A DNA stretch of 14,285 bases from Fimbriimonadales bacterium (GTDB lineage: Bacteria; Armatimonadota; Fimbriimonadia; Fimbriimonadales; GBS-DC), in assembly GCA_026416065.1 (NCBI GenBank), contig JAOAFW010000081.1:1-14285 (forward strand). The letters are read 5' to 3'. Position 1 is the stretch's first letter, and each line of letters starts with the position of its first letter. This document shows positions 1-6,931 of the stretch, one piece after another. The notes below the pieces were generated by a model. It saw nothing but the letters and a program-made list of their open reading frames with translations. It was not told the DNA's origin and did not search any database. Both the position numbers and the translations under genes were made by a program.

Positions 1-2
1 GC

Positions 3-479
3 TATCGCGAGGTGCGCCCGTACTTCGCAGCGCCGGGTTCGTGGGGTCGTGTCGGCTACCTCTACAACCCGTCCGACCTGCGCGGATTCTACGCCGGGCT
101 GAACTACAACGCCTCTGAGGATCTGAAGGTCAACCTGACGGGTGCGTTCCTCGAGGGCACTGGTAGCGTCGCGGGCGGCTACACCAAGAATGATGAACTC
201 ATTCAGGTGCTGGCTGGCGTCGACTATCGCCTCTCCGACCGCTGGAACCTGTCGCTCAACTACGAGGGCGCGTACTGGAAGGTCGGTGGCGTCAAGCCGG
301 TGTGGAACTACTTCACGCTGGGTGTCGGCTACAACCTCGGCGAGAACGCTGCGCTGAACGTCCTGTACCAGATCATCGACACCGATGGCAAGGGCGTTGG
401 CGTGCCGTTCAGCGGTGGTCCCGCTGCTGGCAAGAACAGCGGCGCGGTGGCTGCCACCACGCTCACGGTGAAGTTCTAA
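3..479 (+). CDS. C-terminal part of an outer-membrane beta-barrel (S-layer/porin-like) protein
   Basis: The reading frame is open from base 3, so the N-terminus lies off the contig; 158 residues remain before TAA. A GTG at 12 is in frame but is internal (the preceding codons read YRE). The sequence alternates polar and hydrophobic residues with aromatic girdles (GRVGYLYN, GFYAGLNYN, WNLSLNYEGAYWKV, WNYFTLGVGYNLG) and ends in LTVKF, the terminal-phenylalanine strand that BAM recognises in diderm outer-membrane proteins. Several 8-12-residue amphipathic strands separated by turns support a barrel, perhaps the C-terminal part of an SLH-domain porin as seen in Armatimonadota and Thermus-like lineages; no SLH domain is in the visible part. 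Codons are strongly GC/C-ending (aac, ctg, ggc), suggesting high expression. A strong terminator follows. The exact family is not identifiable from this fragment. Confidence 0.75.
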   Translation, partial: YREVRPYFAAPGSWGRVGYLYNPSDLRGFYAGLNYNASEDLKVNLTGAFLEGTGSVAGGYTKNDELIQVLAGVDYRLSDRWNLSLNYEGAYWKVGGVKPVWNYFTLGVGYNLGENAALNVLYQIIDTDGKGVGVPFSGGPAAGKNSGAVAATTLTVKF

Positions 480-515
480 CACGTGCTTCTGGGCAGGCTG
501 AGCCTGCTTCATCCT

Positions 516-554
516 TTCAGCCCCCTGCATTTTGCAGGGGGCTGAACTATTTTT
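516..554 (+). terminator. Intrinsic terminator after the barrel gene
   Basis: A perfect 14-bp stem, TTCAGCCCCCTGCA (516-529) with TGCAGGGGGCTGAA (533-546), closes a TTT loop and is followed by CTATTTTT (547-554). A smaller hairpin (GCAGG-CTGAG-CCTGC, 493-507) lies just upstream. This is a textbook rho-independent terminator for a highly expressed gene. It should insulate the downstream nucleotidyltransferase gene, which therefore needs its own promoter in the 555-608 interval. Confidence 0.9.
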
Positions 555-608
555 GGTAGGATTTTCCTTCGCTGAGCCGAACCCTGCTCCTGTCCGCACG
601 CATGCGTC

Positions 609-615
609 GGAGGAG
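609..615 (+). promoter_or_regulatory. Ribosome binding site fixing the start of the nucleotidyltransferase gene
   Basis: GGAGGAG sits 6 nt before the ATG at 622. It decides against the longer open frame that begins at 532: the 30 extra codons there would read through the terminator stem and have no homologue-like sequence. Confidence 0.85.
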
Positions 616-621
616 ACTACT

Positions 622-3123
622 ATGAAAGCCGTTGTGATGGCAGGAGGGGAAGGCTCGCGGTTGCGCCCCATCACTGCGAATCGTCCCAAACCACTTGCGC
701 CCGTCGTCAACCGACCGATTATGGAACATATCCTGCTCTTACTAAAAACGCAGGGTATCACCGAGGTCGTCGCCACTGTATATTATCTTGCCGACCATAT
801 CGAGGGCTACTTCGGCGACGGCTCGGATTGGGGGATGGCAATCCACTATTCGCTGGAGGACACGCCGCTCGGCACCGCTGGCAGTGTAAAGCAAGCCCAG
901 GAACACCTGCACGACGGAACCTTTCTCATCATCAGTGGGGACGCCCTGACCGACCTTGACCTCAAACCCGCAATAGAGTTCCACAAACGCAACGGCGCAA
1001 CGGCGACGCTCGTACTGGCGCGCGTGCCGAACCCACTGGAGTTCGGTGTGGTCATCACGCGCGAAGACGGGCGCATCACACGCTTTCTCGAAAAACCTTC
1101 ATGGAGTGAGGTATTCTCTGACACAGTCAACACCGGAATCTATATCTTAGAGCCAGAGATTTTTGACTACATGGAGCCGGGCAAGCAGTACGATTTCAGC
1201 CAGGATCTCTTTCCACTGCTGCTGCGCGAGGGCAAGCCCCTCTACGGCTATGTGATGAGCGAATACTGGAGCGACATCGGTTCGCTGCAGCAATATCGAG
1301 ACGCCCATCACGACTTGCTGAATCGCAAGGTGCATCTCACCATACCGGGTGAGGAAAAAATCCCAGGTGTGTGGGCTGGAATGGGGGCAACAATCGACCC
1401 GGAGGCGCAGATTGTGCCACCCGTTTGCATCGGACGCAACTGCCGAATCAAGAAAGGCGCGGTCGTGGGACCCTACACGACGCTGGGCGACAACTGCATC
1501 GTTGAGCCGAATGCGATGGTGGTACGCTCCATTCTCTGGGATAGCGTGTATATTGGCACAGGCAGCCAGCTTCAGGGAGCCATCGTGGGCACCGGCGTCA
1601 CGATTAAGGATAATGTGCAGGTGCAGGAAGACGCCGTTATCGCTGACCGCTGCCATATCGAGAGCGACAGCGTTATCCGCACGCGCATCAAGCTCTGGCC
1701 CGACAAGTACATCGAGAGTGGCTCTACTGTGACGATGAGCCTGATCTGGGGCGCGAAGTGGCGCGGCTCGCTCTTTCGCGACCTGGGCGTGGCAGGGCTA
1801 TCCAACATCGAGATGACGCCCGACTTAGCCACGAAACTGGGCGCGGCGTATGCCTCGACGCTGCCGCGTGGCTCAACGATTGTGCTGGCGCGTGATACCT
1901 TCAAAGCCTCACGGATGACCAAGCACGCTTTCATGGCGGGCGTGCTGTCGACGGGCGTGGATGTGGCGGATTTGCGGGCGATGCCCATCCCGATTACGCG
2001 CCACTATATCCGTGCGTCTGGGGCGGTAGGCGGCGTGTGTGTGCGTGTCGCACCCAGCAACGTGCGTATGACGCTGATTGAGTTTTTCGACCGGCGCGGG
2101 GTGTACCTGCCCAAGTCTGGCGAACGCAAGATCGAGAACCTCTTTTTCCGCGAAGATTTTGCCCGTTGCGACGCTGACGAGGTGGGCGAGATCCATTTCG
2201 CCTCGCGCGCGATAGAGCAATACCAGGCAGATTTCCAGCGGCTGGTGCAATTGCCGGAAAATCCGCGCGCGATGCGACTTGTGGCGGATTTCGCGTTCAG
2301 TCGAGTCTCTGCCATCTTTCCTGCGATGCTGGGGCAGATGGGTTATGATGTGGTCTCACTGAATGCCTATCCCGACCCGCGTCGCTCGCCGCGCACCCCC
2401 GCCGAGCATGACACTTTTGCAGAGAAACTTAAGCAGGTTGTTCAGAGCCTCAACGCCGAGTGTGGCGTGATGTTCGAAAACGAGGGCGAACGGCTTACCG
2501 TCGTGGACGAGCAAGGGCGCATCATTAGCGGGAGCGCGCTTTTGACCACCTTCGCCCGGTTGATGGCAGAAGCTTGCCCCGGCAAACAGATTGCCGTGCC
2601 GGTCAACGCGCCCTCGGTCATTGAGGAGGTGGTTGCCCCCTACGGCGTGCAGGTGATTCGAACACGCGCCGATGTGCGCTCATTGATGAATACCGCTGCT
2701 GAACACGCCGACTCGCTCTGTTTCGCAGGCGACACGCACGGTGGCTTCATCTTTCCGCAGTTCCATCCGGGCTTCGATGCGATGTTCGCCTCCATGCGCC
2801 TGTTAGAAGCAACCCAGCGACTGGGTTGCTGCCTCTCCGAAGTCTATGACCAGATTCCTCCCTTCTACACGCTCTATCAAGCCGTACCGTGCCCCTGGGA
2901 GCTAAAGGGGCGTGTGATGCGCCTGATGGCGCAGGAGGTCGATGGGCGTATCGAGACCATCGACGGGTTGAAGGTCTACACCGATCACTCGTGGGCGCTG
3001 GTGCTGCCCGACGCGGCGGAGCCGATTATTCACCTCTTTGTCGAGGCGCGTGCCCCGCAGGATGCCGAACGACTGCTGCACGAGTTTTTGGAGCGCATCG
3101 AGCGGTTCACGAAGAAGGAGTAG
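622..3123 (+). CDS. Sugar-phosphate nucleotidyltransferase (mannose-1-phosphate guanylyltransferase-like) fused to a degenerate phosphomannomutase domain
   Basis: 833 residues in three parts. Residues 1-235 are a nucleotidyltransferase fold: GGEGSRLRP (8-16) and RPKPLAP (21-27) bind the nucleotide, GD (106-107) is the metal/sugar region, FLEKP (155-159) and NTGIYILEPE (170-179) follow. Residues about 255-370 are a left-handed beta-helix of hexapeptide repeats (IGRNCRIKKGAVVGPYTTLGDNC). Residues about 375-833 align by eye with alpha-D-phosphohexomutases, but the key loops are changed: VRVAPSN (474-480) where TASHNP should be, ENEGER (619-624) for DGDADR, GDTHGG (703-708) for GExSGG, and LPDAAEP (795-801) for RPSGTEP. 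Expected reaction: NTP plus hexose-1-phosphate to NDP-sugar (GDP-mannose or a glucose analogue) in the cytosol, for polysaccharide or glycan synthesis. The mutase half is probably regulatory or structural. Base specificity cannot be read from sequence. The 3' end overlaps galT by 17 bp on the opposite strand. Confidence 0.85.
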   Translation: MKAVVMAGGEGSRLRPITANRPKPLAPVVNRPIMEHILLLLKTQGITEVVATVYYLADHIEGYFGDGSDWGMAIHYSLEDTPLGTAGSVKQAQEHLHDGTFLIISGDALTDLDLKPAIEFHKRNGATATLVLARVPNPLEFGVVITREDGRITRFLEKPSWSEVFSDTVNTGIYILEPEIFDYMEPGKQYDFSQDLFPLLLREGKPLYGYVMSEYWSDIGSLQQYRDAHHDLLNRKVHLTIPGEEKIPGVWAGMGATIDPEAQIVPPVCIGRNCRIKKGAVVGPYTTLGDNCIVEPNAMVVRSILWDSVYIGTGSQLQGAIVGTGVTIKDNVQVQEDAVIADRCHIESDSVIRTRIKLWPDKYIESGSTVTMSLIWGAKWRGSLFRDLGVAGLSNIEMTPDLATKLGAAYASTLPRGSTIVLARDTFKASRMTKHAFMAGVLSTGVDVADLRAMPIPITRHYIRASGAVGGVCVRVAPSNVRMTLIEFFDRRGVYLPKSGERKIENLFFREDFARCDADEVGEIHFASRAIEQYQADFQRLVQLPENPRAMRLVADFAFSRVSAIFPAMLGQMGYDVVSLNAYPDPRRSPRTPAEHDTFAEKLKQVVQSLNAECGVMFENEGERLTVVDEQGRIISGSALLTTFARLMAEACPGKQIAVPVNAPSVIEEVVAPYGVQVIRTRADVRSLMNTAAEHADSLCFAGDTHGGFIFPQFHPGFDAMFASMRLLEATQRLGCCLSEVYDQIPPFYTLYQAVPCPWELKGRVMRLMAQEVDGRIETIDGLKVYTDHSWALVLPDAAEPIIHLFVEARAPQDAERLLHEFLERIERFTKKE

Positions 3124-4120
3124 CTCCGCGCAGGTACTGGGCAGCGTCTTCGGGAGCCGTGATATTGATCCCGACGCCCGAGCCGAGTTCGAACCCGGCG
3201 TCGATGCTCAGGCGCGGCGCGATGCGCAGGTGCAGCCAGAACTCCTCTTCGTAGCCGCAGGGCGCGGTAAATAGCATATAGTTGTAGGGCGGGTCGTTCA
3301 GCACGGCATAAAGACGGCGCAGGGCGTCTTGGAGCAGTTCCGCGAACTCCTTGAGCGACTCGTCGGGCATCTGATCGAAACGCGCTATCGGCTCCAGCGG
3401 CAGAACGGCTAACTCGTACGGCGCGCGGGAGGCGAACGGCGCATAGAGCAGAAACCGCTCCGTCTGGCGCACTACGCGCACGCCCTCGCGTAGCTCATGC
3501 TCGATGATGGCCTCGAAGGGGTGCCTGCTGTGCCGACTGCGATAGCGTTGCACGCCTTCGATATGGCGTTGCAGCACGGGCGGCACGAAGGTCAGCCCCA
3601 CGAGTTGGGAGTGGGGATGCTCCAGCGACGCGCCCGCCGACTTGCCTTCGTTGCGGAAAATTAGCACCGTTTTCAGCCGTTCGTCCCGCGACAGAACCTG
3701 CAGTCGACGCTGGTACATCCGCATCGCCTCAAGCCACTGATTCGGGGAAGCAGCAACGGGCGTCTCGTTGTGCTTGGGCGTCTCGATGAGGACTTCATGG
3801 ACTCCGACGCCGTCCGCGAGAGTGTAAATCCCGCTCTCGCGTGAGTTCAGGTCGCCTTCAGGCGCAAGCGCGGGAAACTTGTTTGGCACGACGCGCACCC
3901 ACCAGCCGGGCGAATCAGGCGCGGTACCCGCTTCGCGAAAGGCGTCCACCTCCGGCGGGGTGAGCGTCTCGTTGCCCAAGCAAAAGGGGCAGCTGGACAC
4001 GAACTTTGGCTTTGGATCGACGGGCGCGTCGGCTTTTTTGAAATCGTGAGGGCGACGGCTGCGCTCCGTAGCGATAATCACGCGCTCCTCCGTGATGAGG
4101 TCCCAGCGAATCTCAGGCAT
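3107..4120 (-). CDS. galT: Galactose-1-phosphate uridylyltransferase
   Basis: 337 residues, the usual family length. It transfers UMP between UDP-glucose and galactose-1-phosphate in the Leloir pathway (cytosol). The N-terminus MPEIRWDLITEERVIIATERSRRPHDF is typical. CPFC (44-47) with H117 and H168 matches the zinc site, and HPHSQ (168-172) holds the catalytic His170 that carries the uridylyl group. FRNEGKSAGASLEHPHSQ is the family signature. The ATG lies 20 nt after the DUF3160 stop codon and has no Shine-Dalgarno; a TAATAT box ends 6 nt before the ATG, so the mRNA may be leaderless. It ends in TGA inside the 3' end of the convergent nucleotidyltransferase gene. Linkage to an NDP-sugar synthase is consistent with sugar-nucleotide metabolism, though no galE or galK is visible. 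Confidence 0.93.
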   Translation of the reverse strand: MPEIRWDLITEERVIIATERSRRPHDFKKADAPVDPKPKFVSSCPFCLGNETLTPPEVDAFREAGTAPDSPGWWVRVVPNKFPALAPEGDLNSRESGIYTLADGVGVHEVLIETPKHNETPVAASPNQWLEAMRMYQRRLQVLSRDERLKTVLIFRNEGKSAGASLEHPHSQLVGLTFVPPVLQRHIEGVQRYRSRHSRHPFEAIIEHELREGVRVVRQTERFLLYAPFASRAPYELAVLPLEPIARFDQMPDESLKEFAELLQDALRRLYAVLNDPPYNYMLFTAPCGYEEEFWLHLRIAPRLSIDAGFELGSGVGINITAPEDAAQYLRGATPSS

Positions 4121-4126
4121 AAGGTT

Positions 4127-4132
4127 ATATTA
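4127..4132 (-). promoter_or_regulatory. Possible -10 box for leaderless galT
   Basis: On the minus strand TAATAT is followed by AACCTT and then the galT ATG, placing a transcription start at or within a base or two of the A of the ATG. No purine-rich ribosome site lies in the 20-nt gap after the DUF3160 stop. The hexamer 17 nt upstream is not TTGACA-like, so the promoter call is tentative. Confidence 0.4.
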
Positions 4133-4140
4133 TGGCAGGT

Positions 4141-6225
4141 TCATCCCTCGTCTTCCTCCGTCCCTATTTTCGGTGGCACAATCTCGATGGGCTCAGACAG
4201 GTAGAGCGGACGGATCCAGTCGGGCTGCGGCGGCGGAGCTGTGTGGGGCGCGGTGCGCGTGCGGGGCGCAGGTTCAGGCTCCTCCTCGCCGGTCTCCAAA
4301 TCTTCTGCCCCCAGCAGGCGTTGCCACTGCTCGTCAGTAAGTCGCTTGTTCACCGGCTGGAGAAACTCGTAGTAGCTGAACGACGCGCCGCGTGTGAGCG
4401 CGAGTCTGCCCTCTACTGGTACGACCACGAAAATCTCGTGCGCCCAGCCGACGCCCACCTCCAGCGCGACATTGCCCAGACCGTCGGGCTTGCGGTCAAA
4501 CGCGGTATGCACATCGGCGATGCACGCCATGCGGCGGTCGGCAGGGTGGGTGATCTCGAACCAACAGCTTGCCGCGCCGCCGCTGACCACCTGCACCGCA
4601 AGTGAATCCATCTCGCCGCCAATGAAGCGCAAGCGAATCTGGTCGTCCTCGGTGAGCGGTTTGCCTTCGAGGCGCAAGCGGGCAATTTGCCCTAAGAATG
4701 CGGTGATACTCTCCAGATTATCGAGTTTATCGCGCAGGAAACTGTCCAGAAACGGCAGTTTTTTCGTCATGCGCGTCAACTCCAGCAGGCGTTGCCATGC
4801 CTCGAGGTTCGGCTCCACATAGTGATCGCGCGTGAATTTGATGTCCAGACCGTCGCCATCGCCTTCCGCGCCCACGACGGACTGCTTGCCGTAAAGGATG
4901 GTGTTATGGCGCAGCTGCGCCCACGACGCCAGCGCAGTCTGCAGGCACTTGTCTTGCCACGCGGGGGTACGGAACACGGCGGGCAGATTCTCCTGTCGAT
5001 GGGAAACGATGCTTTGCAGCGCCCAGAGCCAGCCCCAGTAGAGGTTGCGCGTCCACTCGCGTTTGTCCAGCGCGGCGAACCGCTCGGTCAGCGTGCGGCG
5101 CGTCGGCAGGTACTGGTTCCACTCCGCAGGCTTAGCGTCCAGATGGGTCTTCGCGCGCGCACTGCCCAGCACGGCCATCACATCGAGACCGCTGGGGATG
5201 GGGCGATGGAGGGGGTCGCTGAGCGATTGGAGCACTTCGCTATCGGGGATGTAGCGTTGTCCCAGCAGGCGCATCTGGGGCGAGTCAGGGTCGGGCAACG
5301 GTGGCAGTTCACCTACCATGGACAGGAACTTGGGTCGAATCCCGGCGAGGCGCACTTTCAGGAATTCGGCAAAGAACGCCTCGAACCGCTTCGAATCGGC
5401 GTAGCTGCGGAGCGTGGGATTCTTCCCGTAGATGCGCTCGGCAATCTGGCGCACTTCAGGCGGGGTCAGGTCGTCCACGCCGCCCACAAAAAAGTCGATG
5501 GGCGTCATCAGTTGCTGCCAGACGTTGACCAGATTCGCGCGATAGAGCGCGTCGGTGAGCAGCAACGCCTGTCGCACAGGCACGGGGGTCGGCTCACGGC
5601 GCATGCCGGGCAGTAATCGTTTCGGCGCGAAGGGGAACAGCCCGTACCACATCATCGCGCGGAAGTAGCGCTGGAGCGTCGCGGTGCGCGTGTAGTGCCC
5701 CCGCACGATGAACTGTGAATAGTCGATAGCGTAGGGCAAAATCGCGCCTACTTCAAGTTTGCTGTGGGCGCGTATCAGTTCCAGTTCTTTGCGCACCATC
5801 GACAGGGCGGGTTCGGGCAGGGGGTCGTTCAGGCTCTGCAGGCGCGCCGCCACGCCCACATAGGCGACATTACGCAGCGCGGCGTCTCTTAGTTCGGGCG
5901 TCGGGGCTTGCCGATAGGTCTGGATGCACTGCGTCAGCAGACGGCGCGTGAACTGCGCCAAGCGCGGCGCGAGCGCGCGTTCCTCTAAAGTGCGCAAAGC
6001 AAACTGGAAAAACAGATGGTACAGATGCAGTACCGAGTCCAGTGTGATGAAATGCGGGACATTGAGATAGACGTTCTCTTCGTAGATGAAGAAGGGCTGT
6101 TCCCAACGCCCCTGCTGCAGCGCGAATCCGTTCCGCTCCAGCAGGGCGCGAGCCGAGTCGGGAATTTTGAACTGCTCGCGATTAGCGACCTTGTTCAGGT
6201 CGATGAGTCTCGATTGTGCGTGCAT
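4141..6225 (-). CDS. DUF3160 family protein
   Basis: 694 residues from the ATG at 6225, chosen because AGGAGGAG lies 7 nt upstream; a longer open frame to 6387 is only the shadow of the upstream gene. I recognise DUF3160 from TLDSVLHLYHLFFQFALR (61-78), RGHYTRTATLQRYFRAMMWYG (175-195), NLYWGWLWALQS (394-405), ASWAQLRHNTILYGKQ (433-448), a following EPN (471-473) and ADVHT (570-574). The biochemical role of this family is not established. It is largely alpha-helical. The last 50 residues are a low-complexity acidic/proline tail (EEEPEPAPRTRTAP...). Members I recall are often exported or lipoproteins, but this start gives no signal peptide, so a cytosolic form or missing upstream export signal is possible. 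The start lies 44 bp inside the VCBS-like gene, pointing to translational coupling. It ends in TGA. Confidence 0.8.
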   Translation of the reverse strand: MHAQSRLIDLNKVANREQFKIPDSARALLERNGFALQQGRWEQPFFIYEENVYLNVPHFITLDSVLHLYHLFFQFALRTLEERALAPRLAQFTRRLLTQCIQTYRQAPTPELRDAALRNVAYVGVAARLQSLNDPLPEPALSMVRKELELIRAHSKLEVGAILPYAIDYSQFIVRGHYTRTATLQRYFRAMMWYGLFPFAPKRLLPGMRREPTPVPVRQALLLTDALYRANLVNVWQQLMTPIDFFVGGVDDLTPPEVRQIAERIYGKNPTLRSYADSKRFEAFFAEFLKVRLAGIRPKFLSMVGELPPLPDPDSPQMRLLGQRYIPDSEVLQSLSDPLHRPIPSGLDVMAVLGSARAKTHLDAKPAEWNQYLPTRRTLTERFAALDKREWTRNLYWGWLWALQSIVSHRQENLPAVFRTPAWQDKCLQTALASWAQLRHNTILYGKQSVVGAEGDGDGLDIKFTRDHYVEPNLEAWQRLLELTRMTKKLPFLDSFLRDKLDNLESITAFLGQIARLRLEGKPLTEDDQIRLRFIGGEMDSLAVQVVSGGAASCWFEITHPADRRMACIADVHTAFDRKPDGLGNVALEVGVGWAHEIFVVVPVEGRLALTRGASFSYYEFLQPVNKRLTDEQWQRLLGAEDLETGEEEPEPAPRTRTAPHTAPPPQPDWIRPLYLSEPIEIVPPKIGTEEDEG

Positions 6226-6925
6226 GGCGTGGCTCCTCCTCAAGCACGAAATGGAGTTTTGCGTGGGGCTGACGCAGGGCGTAGGTGCGCTGCCGGCTGA
6301 TGAGATAGACTCCGTCGCGTTGCAGCTCGAACTGCGCGGGTTCCTCAACGGGTTCACTCTGCCAGAGCGCGGTGAACCCGAACCCACTCCAGCGGTAGAC
6401 GCGCACGAAGGGCTGGTTCTGGCGGTTGCGTTCGAGGGTTGCGAGGCGGATAGGCTGGCGGGGATGCAGGCGCGTCAGGGCGAAGTCGATGAGCGGGCTA
6501 CCGAGACGCGAACCCAACCACTTCGCGTAGCCGTACTGACCCGTCCAGCCCAGAATGTGAATCGTGTTCTGGCGGTCGGGATACCAGCGCGTGCTGCGGT
6601 TCACCCCCACGACGAACTCGGCGTAGCCGTCCTCGTCGATGTCCACAAGTTGGAGCTTCCATGCGCGGTCGCGGGCTTTGCCCCACTGCCACAGCCGCCG
6701 CCCCGCGCGATACACACTCAGGAACGGCTCCCCTCGCGGCATGAACTGAACTGTCTCGACTGCGCCGTCGCTGTCCAGGTCTACCTCGAACACCTGCGTC
6801 GTGACCACGCGAGGATACTTCGAGACGAAGCGAACGATTCCTGCTGGGGAGAGGAGGAGAGCAGTATTTTGGGATGTTCTGCAATCCCCGCGCCTCTCCC
6901 CTATTGCGGGAGAGGCGCGGACCAT
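6182..6925 (-). CDS. VCBS/FG-GAP-like repeat protein, N-terminus uncertain
   Basis: The open frame gives 247 residues from an ATG at 6925, 6 nt after the prkA stop. Only residues from about 33 (FVSKYPRVVTTQVFEVDLDSDG) look like protein. Two calcium-type loops, DLDSDG (49-54) and DIDEDGYAEF (95-104), followed by beta-strand segments (NTIHILGWTGQYGYAKWLG, RVYRWSGFGFTALWQ) suggest a beta-propeller-like FG-GAP/VCBS module. Such modules are normally extracellular, yet no signal peptide is present. Codons 1-29 are three back-to-back hairpins (6841-6920) with no ribosome site before the ATG. The next usable start is a GTG at 6808, also without a ribosome site. Either the N-terminus and its signal peptide have been lost or the start is unusual. 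It overlaps the DUF3160 gene by 44 bp, so the two are probably one functional unit. Confidence 0.6.
   Translation of the reverse strand: MVRASPAIGERRGDCRTSQNTALLLSPAGIVRFVSKYPRVVTTQVFEVDLDSDGAVETVQFMPRGEPFLSVYRAGRRLWQWGKARDRAWKLQLVDIDEDGYAEFVVGVNRSTRWYPDRQNTIHILGWTGQYGYAKWLGSRLGSPLIDFALTRLHPRQPIRLATLERNRQNQPFVRVYRWSGFGFTALWQSEPVEEPAQFELQRDGVYLISRQRTYALRQPHAKLHFVLEEEPRHARTIETHRPEQGR
6233..6240 (-). promoter_or_regulatory. Strong ribosome binding site for the DUF3160 gene, inside the upstream gene
   Basis: On the minus strand AGGAGGAG is followed by CCACGCC and ATG (6225-6223). It lies within the last 20 codons of the VCBS-like ORF and sets the start of the DUF3160 protein, giving a 44-bp overlap between the two genes. 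Confidence 0.85.
6888..6920. repeat. Perfect 13-bp inverted repeat after prkA
   Basis: CCGCGCCTCTCCC (6888-6900), a 7-nt loop and GGGAGAGGCGCGG (6908-6920). It starts 12 nt past the prkA stop on the minus strand and is very stable, but no T-run follows in that direction, so it is more likely an mRNA 3'-stabilising or processing hairpin or a dispersed GC-rich intergenic palindrome than an intrinsic terminator. Two weaker stems adjoin it: GGGAT/ATCCC (6871-6875/6884-6888) and CTGCT/AGCAG (6841-6845/6860-6864). Confidence 0.75.
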
Positions 6926-6931
6926 ACCAGG

